DNA of 53,466 nt. Source: Lentisphaeria bacterium (GTDB taxonomy: Bacteria > Verrucomicrobiota > Lentisphaeria > Victivallales > JAADHT01). Position numbers and translations under genes: made by a program. Shown one piece after another: positions 40,966-48,936 of this stretch. Location: NCBI GenBank assembly GCA_015486135.1, contig WFSE01000009.1, positions 1 through 53,466 of the forward strand, read 5' to 3'. Position 1 is the first letter of the stretch, and the number at the start of each line of letters is the position of its first letter. Below the pieces are notes generated by a model that saw only the letters and a program-made list of their open reading frames with translations, was not told the origin of the DNA and did no database searches.

Positions 40966-42522
40966 TCATTCCTCCCGCAGTTGTTTCAGTCTTTGCTTCA
41001 GGCGTTTAACCTTTGCGAAATCCTTTTTTTCCGAGTAGTAACGTATTTGCCTGTCGAGCAGTTTAGCATAGGCGTTTTTTATGTCGGGGGAATTTTTTAG
41101 GTCAGCGGGTATGGTGTCGAGCAAAAGCAATGCCAGATTAGCGTTTTCATCGGCGCGTCTTTCCGCCTCGGAGCAGAGTTCATCTTCTTTACACGTTGCG
41201 GGACTCCGATGGGCTGTTGACGTTGCGTGTTTTTTGGTCCGCTCAAGTAGGGCGGCCGCACTGTCGATATCGGACATGCTGCGCTGAATGCTTTTTTGAG
41301 CCGTATCGTACAACGGCCCGTATCTCATTTTCATAAACTCGTCATGCAAACCCAAGGCCGCGCCTATCGTGATAAGCAGGGTAATTACCGCCACGCTCGC
41401 TAGTTTATGTCTCAAGCAGAATTTTCTGAATCGCCCTAGCAGCGTGTGCTTCAGAGCGGAAACGGGGAAGTCGTCAAAGTAGTTGTAGATATCTTTAAGC
41501 AACTCGTTGACGCTTTGATATCTGTCCTCCGGCTTGTGGCTCATGGCTTTCTCGCATATCGCCTCGAGTTCCGCCGGGATGTGCCTTTTAGGTGATACCT
41601 GGCGGGGAGGGAGGAACTTTCCTTCCAGTATCTTGTTCATAATTTCCGGTACGTCTTCCCCTTCAAATGGAAGTTTCAGGGTAAGCATCTGATAGAGTAT
41701 GATGCCCAAGGTGTATATATCACTCCTGTGGTCTATTTTGCTGTTTTCCCCCAACGCTTGCTCCGGCGACATATAGCAGGGTGTTCCGCTTATATGTCCG
41801 TCTTTTGTGAGGTTTTTATCAAGTTTGTCGTCTATGTCGATATTCAATTCGGAGGCGCTGTCCCGCCTTGCTGGTCCTTCTTCGCTGGAATGGCTCCCTG
41901 GATTTTCCAGGTTTCTAACCAGTCCCCAGTCAATAATTATAACTTCTCCGAAATCACCTATGAAAATATTGTCCGGTTTCAGGTCTCTATGGATAATGCC
42001 TTTGCTATGGGCGTATGCGACACCGTTTCCAACGTCCGTGAAAAGGTGCATCAGTTGACTGAGAGAGTATTTTTTCTCGTATTCGGGGTTGCCGGCTCGC
42101 AGGCGCTGTATAATCGTACTCAGCGGTTCTCCGCCTATTTTCCTCATTGTAAAGTAAACGCCTAGTTCCGGGTGGACTCCCAGTTCGTGTACCGGCACAA
42201 CGTTCGGGTGGTCTATTTGCGCTGTGGCTCTGGCTTCACGTATGAAACGTCTGACAGCGTTTTTGTCGCTTCTTTTTCCGGGGCGGAGCACCTTTATTGC
42301 GATTTCACGGCCGAGGTTGCTGTCAAAGCCTTTCAAAATAAGCCCCACGCCACCTTCGGCCAGAATCGAGACATCTCCAAATGGATTGGTGTCCGAGCTT
42401 GGCTTTAAGGAAAAATCGCGGCGCAGGGAATCAGCATCGACAGCAGACTCTTCATTGTCAGGAGTAAACAAAACCGTTTTGTCGACGGCAGTGGGATCCG
42501 AGTTTTTGTTGTGATTTGTCAT
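40966..42522 (-). CDS. Membrane-anchored Ser/Thr protein kinase
   Basis: 518 aa Hanks-type kinase. Kinase domain about residues 45-330: Gly-rich EGGVGLILKG, catalytic Lys in REIAIKVLRPG, Glu in FIREARATAQIDHPNVV, HRDLKPDNIF, DWGL in place of DFG (common in PVC-type kinases), and the activation loop GTPCYMSPEQALG. A transmembrane helix (about 375-395, LASVAVITLLITIGAALGL) follows, then a helical extracytoplasmic part rich in charged residues with no known sensor fold. The basic stretch SPKRHIPAELEAICEKAMSH and the KPEDRYQSVNELLKDI tail are typical. No phosphatase is adjacent. It is divergent from the secretion-like operon, with repeat B2 between. Confidence 0.94.
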   Translation of the reverse strand: MTNHNKNSDPTAVDKTVLFTPDNEESAVDADSLRRDFSLKPSSDTNPFGDVSILAEGGVGLILKGFDSNLGREIAIKVLRPGKRSDKNAVRRFIREARATAQIDHPNVVPVHELGVHPELGVYFTMRKIGGEPLSTIIQRLRAGNPEYEKKYSLSQLMHLFTDVGNGVAYAHSKGIIHRDLKPDNIFIGDFGEVIIIDWGLVRNLENPGSHSSEEGPARRDSASELNIDIDDKLDKNLTKDGHISGTPCYMSPEQALGENSKIDHRSDIYTLGIILYQMLTLKLPFEGEDVPEIMNKILEGKFLPPRQVSPKRHIPAELEAICEKAMSHKPEDRYQSVNELLKDIYNYFDDFPVSALKHTLLGRFRKFCLRHKLASVAVITLLITIGAALGLHDEFMKMRYGPLYDTAQKSIQRSMSDIDSAAALLERTKKHATSTAHRSPATCKEDELCSEAERRADENANLALLLLDTIPADLKNSPDIKNAYAKLLDRQIRYYSEKKDFAKVKRLKQRLKQLREE

Positions 42523-42548
42523 TTATGCCGATTTTTTTTGTAATCCCT

Positions 42549-42762
42549 CAATGTAGGGGGCCGTTGAGCAATTGACAAACCCTTTACGGAGGTTGAATAG
42601 AAAAGGGGTAGGGGCGAACCTGTGTGTTCGCCCGTGTGCGGGGGAGGGTATGGCGAAGCCACGGAATGGGGGGGATTACAGAACCACGAATGAACACGAA
42701 TAGACACGAATGGGGATTCGGAAATTAGTGTTGATTAGTGTCCATTCGTGGTTCGAAAATCT
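42549..42762 (+). repeat. Dispersed repeat B, copy B2, with long imperfect hairpin
   Basis: Full copy of repeat B. A short stem GGGCGAAC/GTTCGCCC lies at 42612-42632. ACCACGAATGAACACGAATA (from 42683) and TTAGTGTCCATTCGTGGT (to 42752) form a 29-bp imperfect inverted repeat built of ACACGAAT-like units. It separates the kinase gene from the first F gene. No coding potential is seen. Confidence 0.7.
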
Positions 42763-42887
42763 TATTTTGGTGGGGTAATGGGATTACCCCGCGGAAGTCG
42801 CGCTGTCTTGCAATGAATCCGGGGTCGGCGTATAGTTTGTCTTGGTTCTTTACGCTATGCGCACCAAATATATTTAGGGGCATTTCC

Positions 42888-43937
42888 ATGAAGGCGAACA
42901 GTGCGGATATCGCGGATTTCTACAGGCAGATGTCGTTGTTGCTGAAATCGAATCTTCCGTTGCCGGAGTCGATGAGGCAGTTGGGGCTGAACTTGGACAA
43001 GGCTGATTTGCGCTCCGTACTGCTGGAGATGTCGAAGATGGTTTCCAAGGGGGAAGGGGTGGCGGATGCTATGAGTCGCTATCCTAAATACTTTCCCAAG
43101 TTCCATATCCGGATGGTCGATGCGGCTGAGATGAGCGACATGCTTCCGGAGGTTTTGCAAGAGATCGCCGACATCGCCTACTTGGATTCGCGGTTGGCGC
43201 GCATGGTTCGGGAGATATCGGTATACCCGTTGTTCGGGATAAACTTGGCGTTTCTTATTTGGTTCGGGCTATTCGTGTGGGTGATTCCCGAATTCAAGCC
43301 AGTATTTAAAAATCTGCTTTGGGGCGAGCCGTTGCCTAGGCTGACGGACTGGACGATGATGTTGAGCGATTTTCTCGTCGCCCACCGGACCGGGGTGTTC
43401 GCATGTTGGGTGTTGTTGGTTGTGTTTCTGTTGTGGCTTTTCTCCGGGGGGGTGTTGGCGAGGCGTATGTTCATAAGGGTAATTTCCACGTTTCCAGGGG
43501 CGGGATTGATTTACTCCAACCTCAACATGGCGAGATTTTGCGGGATTTGGTCGTTGCTCGCCCGCCGGAAGGTGGACGTGGTGGAGTCGATGGAGACAAT
43601 CGCCCCCCTGATGGACGACTGGCGGGTGGCGGCGGCGCTATCCAGGGTGGGGGATGCTGTTCGGAGGGGCGAGCCCTTGGTGGCGGCGCTTAGGGAGGAG
43701 AAGAGGATATCGGGTATGCTTCCCCTGACGGTGAGGCATGTGCCGGAGAAGGATTTGCCGGACGAGTTGGCGAATCTCTCGCTTTTGTTCCGGGAACGGG
43801 CGGCGTCCGCGACGCGGAAAGCGGGCGTAATTTGGGCCGTGGTCTTTTTCGTGTTCCTAGTGTTATCGGTTGGGATAACTATTCTTAGCTTGTTCATGCC
43901 GTTTATTAGTTTTTTTAAAATGTTGGGAGGGTGGTGA
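42888..43937 (+). CDS. Type II secretion / type IV pilus F-family membrane protein, copy 1
   Basis: 349 aa from the ATG at 42888 (AGGGG 7 nt upstream). Two T2SSF domains are seen: residues 7-120 with FYRQMSLLLKSNLPLPESMR, and about 225-345 with FCGIWSLLARRKVDVVESME. Each is followed by hydrophobic helices (FGINLAFLIWFGLFVWVIPE; VIWAVVFFVFLVLSVGITIL). F proteins form the inner-membrane platform that the E ATPase turns during filament assembly. It is very similar along its full length to the next gene (44117-45166), and the upstream leader is duplicated too. It begins the run F-F-F-E-pilins. Confidence 0.88.
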   Translation: MKANSADIADFYRQMSLLLKSNLPLPESMRQLGLNLDKADLRSVLLEMSKMVSKGEGVADAMSRYPKYFPKFHIRMVDAAEMSDMLPEVLQEIADIAYLDSRLARMVREISVYPLFGINLAFLIWFGLFVWVIPEFKPVFKNLLWGEPLPRLTDWTMMLSDFLVAHRTGVFACWVLLVVFLLWLFSGGVLARRMFIRVISTFPGAGLIYSNLNMARFCGIWSLLARRKVDVVESMETIAPLMDDWRVAAALSRVGDAVRRGEPLVAALREEKRISGMLPLTVRHVPEKDLPDELANLSLLFRERAASATRKAGVIWAVVFFVFLVLSVGITILSLFMPFISFFKMLGGW

Positions 43938-44020
43938 TAGTGAGGGTTGGCTTGACGCTATACAGCAAGCTGGAGAGGATGCCTTAGGCGGTGTCGACCG
44001 GTCGAGTTGGCACTGTGTCA
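43938..44020 (+). pseudogene. Remnant of the 5' end of the third F gene
   Basis: The bases after the copy-1 stop (AGGGTTGG..GACGC.ATACA.CAAG.TGGA..GG..GC then GGCGGTGTCGACCGGTCGAG and TTG) align with the first roughly 85 bp of the third F gene at 45155-45240 (GCGGTGTCACCCGGCCGAGT and TG). Stop codons and the lost ATG show it is not translated. It marks the junction of a tandem duplication. Confidence 0.7.
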
Positions 44021-44116
44021 GCGGAGCCGCGTTATATTGCAATCGGGGCTGGTTTGGCGTATATTCAATCTTGGTTCTTTACGCCATGCGCGCCAAGCGC
44101 GCTCAGGGGAATTTCC

Positions 44117-45166
44117 ATGAAGGCGAACAGCGCGGATATCGCGGATTTTTACAGGCAGATGTCGCTATTGCTGAAATCGAATCTTCCGTTGCCGGAGTCG
44201 ATGAGGCAGTTGGGGCTGAACTTGGACAAGGCTGATTTGCGTTCCACGCTCCTCGATATGTCGGAGGGGGTCTCCAAAGGGGAAGGGTTGGCGGATGTTA
44301 TGAGGCGCTATCCGGAATACTTTCCCAAGTTCCATGTCCGGATGATCGAGGCGGCTGAGAGGAGCGACATGCTTCCTGCGACTCTCCACGAGATCGCCGA
44401 GATCGCCTATTTGGACTTGCAGTTGGCGCGCATGGTGAGGGAGATATCCATATATCCGTTGTTCGGGATGGGCTTGGCGTTTCTTCTCTGGTTCGGCCTG
44501 TTTGTGGGGGTGGTTCCACAGTTCGGTCGGATTTTCGATGAGATGTTGGAGGGCGAGCCGTTGCCTTGGCTGACGGATAAAATAATGTCGTTGAGCGATT
44601 TTCTTGTCGCCCACCAAGCCGGAGTATTGGCGTGCTGGGCGTTGTTGGTGCTGTTTCTGGTGTGGCTTTTCTCCGGGGGGGTGCTGGCGAGGCGTATGTT
44701 CATAAGGATAATCTCCAAGTTGCCCGGGGCGGGGTCGATTTACTCCAACCTCAACATGGCGAGATTTTGCGGGATTTGGTCGTTGCTCGCCCGCCGGAAG
44801 GTGGGCGCGGTGGAGTCGATGGAGGCAATAACCCCCTTGATGGACGACTGGCGGGTCGCTGCGGCGCTATCCAGGGTGGGAGATGCCGTTCGGAAGGGCG
44901 AGCCGCTAGTGGCGGCGCTTAGGGAGGAGAAGAGGATATCGGGCATGGTGGCGCTGACGGTGAGACATGTTCCGGAGAAAGATTTACCGGACGAGTTGGC
45001 GAATCTCGCGCTTTTGTTCCGGGAACGCGCGGCATCCTCGACGCATAAGGCGGGCATAATTTGGGCGGTGGTCTTTTTCTCCCTCCTCATCGTTTCGGTA
45101 GGCATTACCGTTCTCAGCTTGTTTTTGCCGCTGATAAGCATCATAAAAAAGCTTGGGGGGGGATAA
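44117..45166 (+). CDS. Type II secretion / type IV pilus F-family membrane protein, copy 2
   Basis: 349 aa from the ATG at 44117. It has the same domains and nearly the same sequence as copy 1: the first 43 residues are identical, and long identical stretches occur later (FSGGVLARRMFIR, YSNLNMARFCGIWSLLARRK). Differences cluster in the periplasm-facing or loop parts (residues about 58-72 and 128-150, such as VVPQFGRIFDEMLEGEPLPW against VIPEFKPVFKNLLWGEPLPR). This pattern suggests a recent duplication with some divergence. The third F gene starts 3 bp after its stop. Confidence 0.88.
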   Translation: MKANSADIADFYRQMSLLLKSNLPLPESMRQLGLNLDKADLRSTLLDMSEGVSKGEGLADVMRRYPEYFPKFHVRMIEAAERSDMLPATLHEIAEIAYLDLQLARMVREISIYPLFGMGLAFLLWFGLFVGVVPQFGRIFDEMLEGEPLPWLTDKIMSLSDFLVAHQAGVLACWALLVLFLVWLFSGGVLARRMFIRIISKLPGAGSIYSNLNMARFCGIWSLLARRKVGAVESMEAITPLMDDWRVAAALSRVGDAVRKGEPLVAALREEKRISGMVALTVRHVPEKDLPDELANLALLFRERAASSTHKAGIIWAVVFFSLLIVSVGITVLSLFLPLISIIKKLGGG

Positions 45167-45168
45167 TC

Positions 45169-46329
45169 ATGCGGGTTGGACCGATGCCATACAACAAGAT
45201 GGATGGGGCACCATCGGCGGTGTCACCCGGCCGAGTTGAAAACGTGTTCGCGTTGAAAGCGCGGTCGTTGCTTGGAGTCCTCGCTTGGGGGATGCGATGC
45301 GGGATTCCGCTCGACGAGGCGGTGCTGACACTGAAAACCGGGAAATACAAAGAGCCTAGGTTTGACAAGGTGCTCATACCCAAACCCTATTTTTGGAACC
45401 GGGATATCACGCGTATGGCGGCCGACCTCAAAGCCGGGTTCCCTCTCTCGGAAGCAGTCAGGCATATGAGGAGATATTTGCCGCCGCATGTCCCGCAGGC
45501 TATGAAAGTGGCGGAGAGTCGCGGTGTTCTGGACAAAATGATTCCGTTCATGGCGGAGCAGATGCCGTATATGGCGGGGGTGCTTAAGCAACGTTTGTCG
45601 GCGTTTATTTATCCCTTATTTCTATTGTTGGAATGTCTTGGTTTTGGCGCCTGGATGGTGTCGATGGTCTTGCCGCGGTTTATTCGAATATACAACGAGA
45701 TGCTTGATGGCGAGCCTATGCCGGGAGTCGGTGCGGCGTGTTTCCAGGCTATGGATTTCTTCCCTCTCCTAGCGATGGGGGTTTGGTTTATAATAACCTC
45801 CGCAATCCTTTTCGGGGTTTTATATCGGTTGGAACCGGTTACCAGGATGGTGGTCGATTTTTTCCTTTTGCGCATTCCCTTCATTGGGAGGGATATGAGG
45901 CGGTTGGCGCTTTTGGAGTTCGCCGGGGGCATGGCGTGTTACGTCGGGGCCGGGATGGATGTGGCTGAGGCGGCCGATATGACCGCCGAGACCCTCCGGT
46001 CGGCTTGGCTAAGGAAACGTGTGCGGCGGTTCGCGGAGATGGTTCGGAATGGCGCCGAATGGACGGACGCTTGGGAGGAGTTGCGTTTGGGATACCCGTT
46101 TTACGATTGGTTGCTGCGCAACTCGGCGGCCAGGGAGGATGTGGCGGGAGGCTTTTCCCAGTTGGTCAAGGTGTTGAAAAACGACATTTCCAATTTCACG
46201 ATAAGTTTCGTAAGGTGGGGGGAGATTGGCGGCACGTTACTCAACGGCGCGTTAGTGGCTTTAATCGTTATTGGAATTGGGACCACTCTTTATAACATTG
46301 TCGAGGTTCTAGCGGCGAACTCGCCGTAG
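45169..46329 (+). CDS. Type II secretion / type IV pilus F-family membrane protein, third paralog
   Basis: 386 aa from the ATG at 45169, with a G8 tract as ribosome site. It is distantly related to the two preceding F genes. First T2SSF domain: KARSLLGVLAWGMRCGIPLD near 30-49 and VPQAMKVAESRGVLDKMIPF. Second: LEFAGGMACYVGAGMDVAEA near 250 and VRWGEIGGTLLNGALVALIV at the end. Several helices are evident. Having more than one F protein is unusual; they may form a mixed platform. The E ATPase gene starts 17 bp downstream. Confidence 0.85.
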   Translation: MRVGPMPYNKMDGAPSAVSPGRVENVFALKARSLLGVLAWGMRCGIPLDEAVLTLKTGKYKEPRFDKVLIPKPYFWNRDITRMAADLKAGFPLSEAVRHMRRYLPPHVPQAMKVAESRGVLDKMIPFMAEQMPYMAGVLKQRLSAFIYPLFLLLECLGFGAWMVSMVLPRFIRIYNEMLDGEPMPGVGAACFQAMDFFPLLAMGVWFIITSAILFGVLYRLEPVTRMVVDFFLLRIPFIGRDMRRLALLEFAGGMACYVGAGMDVAEAADMTAETLRSAWLRKRVRRFAEMVRNGAEWTDAWEELRLGYPFYDWLLRNSAAREDVAGGFSQLVKVLKNDISNFTISFVRWGEIGGTLLNGALVALIVIGIGTTLYNIVEVLAANSP

Positions 46330-46346
46330 GGGTACTGAGAGGAATC

Positions 46347-47429
46347 ATGGACAAGGAACCGCACGAATTTGTCGAGGAGATTGTTCGGAAGGCGTTGGAC
46401 GAGAACGCCAGCGACATTTTCTTCCTCCCGGGAAGCGACTCCTACATAGTGAGGATGCGGGCGGCCGGAACGCCGAGGCGCGTGGCCGAGGTTCCATTGG
46501 ATTTCGGAAGCATGTGCGTCTCCCATATAAAGTCGCTTGCGAGTCTCCTCACCTACCGGACGAAGATAGCGCAGGACGGCGCGATACGCGGCGGAATTGG
46601 CGGCGGAATTGGCGGCGGAATTGGCGGGGAGGACGCCGCGAAGTTCGGCGATGCGGAGCTGAGGGTGTCGACATTTCCGACGACCCTGGGGGAACGGGTC
46701 GCCATCCGCGTGGTCCGCGAAGCCGACGCCGAATGGGTGTTGGACGACTTGGGTTTCCAGCCGGAGGCTAGGGAGAGGGTGGGGGCGATTTTGGCGAAAC
46801 CTTCCGGGCTATTGGTCCTCACCGGACCGACAGGATGCGGCAAGACCACCACGATATACGCCATGGTGCGGGATTTGCTGAAAAGCTCCCACGATCCAGC
46901 GGCCGTTATCACTATCGAGGATCCAGTGGAAAGAAATATCAAAGGCGTCTCTCAGACTTCCGTTTCCAAGGGAGGCGACGAATGGAACTACGCTATGGCG
47001 CTCAGGGCGGCGCTGAGGCAGGATGTCAAGACGCTGGTTATCGGCGAAATGCGCGACAAGGAGGTCGTCAAGGTCGCCTTGGACGCGGCGCTTACCGGCC
47101 ATCGGGTGATAACGACCTTCCACGCCGGCGATATTCCTTCCGTCTACGCTCGGATCCTCCACCAGGGATTCGAGCCTTTTCTCGTGGCGGCGGCGGTATC
47201 AGGAGTCGTGACGCAGAGGCTTGTCCAATCCGCCGACGGCGCGCGGCGGATACCGGTTGTCGCGGCGCTCGATGCGGACGATGAATGGAAGGACTTCATA
47301 GCGTCCGGACCGACGTTGCGCGATATCCGCGTGGCGGTCAAAGGGCGTTCGGGCGCGGATTTGGCGACGGAGGCGGAGTCAATGGAGAAGGCGGGTGTCG
47401 TGGCACCCGGCTGGCGGTTGAGGTTGTGA
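46347..47429 (+). CDS. GspE/PilB-type secretion ATPase, short form
   Basis: 360 aa; shorter than usual GspE (about 500) because the N-terminal N1 domain is absent. It opens in the N2 domain (EEIVRKALDENASDIFFLPG), then RecA-like core: Walker A GPTGCGKTTT (160-169), Asp box EDPVERNIKG (191-200), Walker B TLVIGEMRD (229-237) and His box TGHRVITTFHAGD (250-262). The CxxC zinc motif of most GspE proteins is absent. A Gly-Ile repeat (82-94) encoded by three perfect 12-bp units lies between N2 strands. It powers filament assembly through the F platform. The next gene starts 2 bp downstream. Confidence 0.9.
   Translation: MDKEPHEFVEEIVRKALDENASDIFFLPGSDSYIVRMRAAGTPRRVAEVPLDFGSMCVSHIKSLASLLTYRTKIAQDGAIRGGIGGGIGGGIGGEDAAKFGDAELRVSTFPTTLGERVAIRVVREADAEWVLDDLGFQPEARERVGAILAKPSGLLVLTGPTGCGKTTTIYAMVRDLLKSSHDPAAVITIEDPVERNIKGVSQTSVSKGGDEWNYAMALRAALRQDVKTLVIGEMRDKEVVKVALDAALTGHRVITTFHAGDIPSVYARILHQGFEPFLVAAAVSGVVTQRLVQSADGARRIPVVAALDADDEWKDFIASGPTLRDIRVAVKGRSGADLATEAESMEKAGVVAPGWRLRL
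46590..46625 (+). repeat. 12-bp tandem repeat inside the ATPase gene
   Basis: Three perfect copies of GGCGGAATTGGC, coding for Gly-Gly-Ile-Gly each. The repeat length is a multiple of three, so change in copy number would lengthen or shorten a loop without breaking the frame. Confidence 0.9.
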
Positions 47430-47431
47430 GG

Positions 47432-47797
47432 ATGGGAAAGCATTTGAAATTCAGATGGATGTTGATGGCGGAGGTGATTTGCGCGCTGATGTTTTTCGCT
47501 GTCACCTTGGCCGCCTTTACCAGCCTTTTGGAATATGCGATGAAAGCGGAGGCCATGGCCGTGGCGGAGAACCGGGCGATTCTCGTGCTTGACAACACAT
47601 TGGAAAGAATCGCGGTTGCGGGGGACGATTTGTCCCGCGAGCGGGTGAACGCGATTTTTATGGACGAATACCACAAGAGCGGTCTGGACGGAACGGATAT
47701 AGTGAAGCCGAGTCGCGAATTCCGCGGCGGAAAGGCCATCCTTCTTTTCAAAAACCGCAGGAAACGCACCATTGCCGAGGTTAAGGTGGACCTATGA
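47432..47797 (+). CDS. Pilin-like protein, GspI/PilV-like
   Basis: 121 aa. The N-terminus MGKHLKFRWMLMAEVICALMFFAVTLAAF has the basic leader, a Glu nine residues into the hydrophobic block and the long helix of type IV pilin-like proteins, but lacks the usual Gly before the cleavage site. The rest is short and charged (LDNTLERIAVAGDDLSRERV..KAILLFKNRRKRTIAEV). It is probably a minor pseudopilin of this system; the family is not certain. It starts 2 bp after the ATPase stop and its own stop overlaps the next start (ATGA). Confidence 0.65.
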   Translation: MGKHLKFRWMLMAEVICALMFFAVTLAAFTSLLEYAMKAEAMAVAENRAILVLDNTLERIAVAGDDLSRERVNAIFMDEYHKSGLDGTDIVKPSREFRGGKAILLFKNRRKRTIAEVKVDL

Positions 47798-48270
47798 ACA
47801 GACCTAAAATACGAGTGTTTACGCTGATGGAGGTGCTCTACGTTATTGGCGTTCTCGTCTTGCTATTCGCCACTACCGGTTATTTTCTGTTCAAGGGGGC
47901 GCGGGTGTGCCGTCAATGCGCCACCAAGGCGTTCGCCTCGCAGCAATTGCTTGTGCTCAAGGGCCAGTGGAGGAAATTTGTCCGCGCTTCCGATGGATTG
48001 TTTTTCAAGGTTGTGGACGGCGGATCGGGATTTTCAACGAACGCCGGGAAAGTGGTGTTTTCGGATGGAAGCGTGGTGTTTACCTTCCCTACCGGCGAGA
48101 AAAGTTCATACAAGCTGGCGAAGGGGATGTCCGTCGAATTCGCGGTGGAGTGCAATGACACTGGCTCCGTGGCGATTATGAACATCTCTATGCCTGGGAG
48201 GGGACCTATGTTCGAGCGCCGCGCTAGAATCGTGGCGGCGCCGGGAGCTATGGAGGGTGTCGCGAGATGA
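47794..48270 (+). CDS. Type IV pilin-like pseudopilin
   Basis: 158 aa. The prepilin-type N-terminus MNRPKIRVFTLMEVLYVIGV contains the FTLMEV core with Glu5 relative to the predicted cut; Val replaces the common Gly at -1. A hydrophobic helix follows (to about 33), then a globular domain (GKVVFSDGSVVFTFPTGEKS, GMSVEFAVECNDTGSVAIMN) with an H-pseudopilin-like look. A CxxC pair (CRQC) lies just after the helix. It starts in an ATGA overlap with the previous gene and ends in another with the next. Confidence 0.75.
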   Translation: MNRPKIRVFTLMEVLYVIGVLVLLFATTGYFLFKGARVCRQCATKAFASQQLLVLKGQWRKFVRASDGLFFKVVDGGSGFSTNAGKVVFSDGSVVFTFPTGEKSSYKLAKGMSVEFAVECNDTGSVAIMNISMPGRGPMFERRARIVAAPGAMEGVAR

Positions 48271-48479
48271 AAGACAACGGGGAGAAAGGGATGGCGTTGC
48301 TGGTGGTCATGTTGATCGCCGCCATGTTGGCGGCGGCCTTGGCCGCGGCGGTGCTCGCGCTTCATGCGCTTATGGCCCAGAATCAACTGGCTAAAAAAGA
48401 CTTGCGGACCCATGAAAAATCTATAAACGAACGGCAAGCCGATTTGTCCCCTCTCGAGCGCCCCATCCCGGTGGAGTGA
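48267..48479 (+). CDS. Small pilin-like / GspK-N-terminus-like membrane peptide
   Basis: 70 aa. EKGMALLVVMLIAAMLAAAL resembles the N-terminus of GspK and PilX (basic leader, Gly, hydrophobic helix), followed by a short helical, charged tail (KKDLRTHEKSINERQADLSP). It lacks the globular domain of GspK, so it may be a truncated relative or a genuine mini-pilin. The start overlaps the previous stop (ATGA), so it belongs to the operon. Repeat A9 begins within two bases of its stop. Confidence 0.65.
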   Translation: MKDNGEKGMALLVVMLIAAMLAAALAAAVLALHALMAQNQLAKKDLRTHEKSINERQADLSPLERPIPVE

Positions 48480-48936
48480 TTCTCCTAAAACCCTTGGAGC
48501 GGACTATTTTTTTGCACTTGCCAATTCCAGGAAAGCCGTAAACGTAAGAAGAAAAACGCTGTAAATGGGTGCGTTAAATCCAATTGTTTTCACCACGAAG
48601 CTCACAAAGCTCACGAAGGTTTTCCATCTCCGTCGACGGAGATGGAAAAGGCTTTCATGGGAGATAAGTCGATAGCGTCGGGATCGCAATTCTCTTCGGC
48701 GTTGTCGCATTGCCTTTACCCTAACATGCCGTTTCCGCGGAGCGGAAGCGGCATCTTCGTGAGCTTCGTGTCCTCTGTGGTGAAAATCCCCTTCCTACCG
48801 AGCTCCGCCCCCCTCCGCCTTCCGTAAATTTCCCGCCTTCAGTAACCTTATGGCGGGACAAGGCGGCGGGACATGTTGGGCTTTGCGAAAGGACGGGACG
48901 CTCCGCTAGCATGTCCCCGTGGTCGGGGTGCGCACG
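48480..48936. repeat. Intergenic repeat cluster: A9, palindrome and inverted CACGAAG repeats
   Basis: No gene is seen. 48481-48545 is an inverted fragment of repeat A (CCCTTGGAG..CACTTGCCAATTCCAGGAAA). 48620-48649 is a perfect 30-bp palindrome (TTTTCCATCTCCGTC and its complement). TTTTCACCACGAAGCTCACA (48587) and CTTCGTGTCCTCTGTGGTGA (48765) form an inverted pair around it. ATGCCGTTTCCGC/GCGGAAGCGGCAT (48727-48755) and GGGACATG/CATGTCCC (48868/48910) are further hairpins. Confidence 0.65.

Noticed and set aside
42738-42887. Longer N-terminus for the first F gene (and 43991-44116 for the second)
   Set aside because: Strong ribosome sites and the identical MKANSADIADFYRQM start in both copies mark the true starts; the upstream parts are duplicated leader and remnant DNA.
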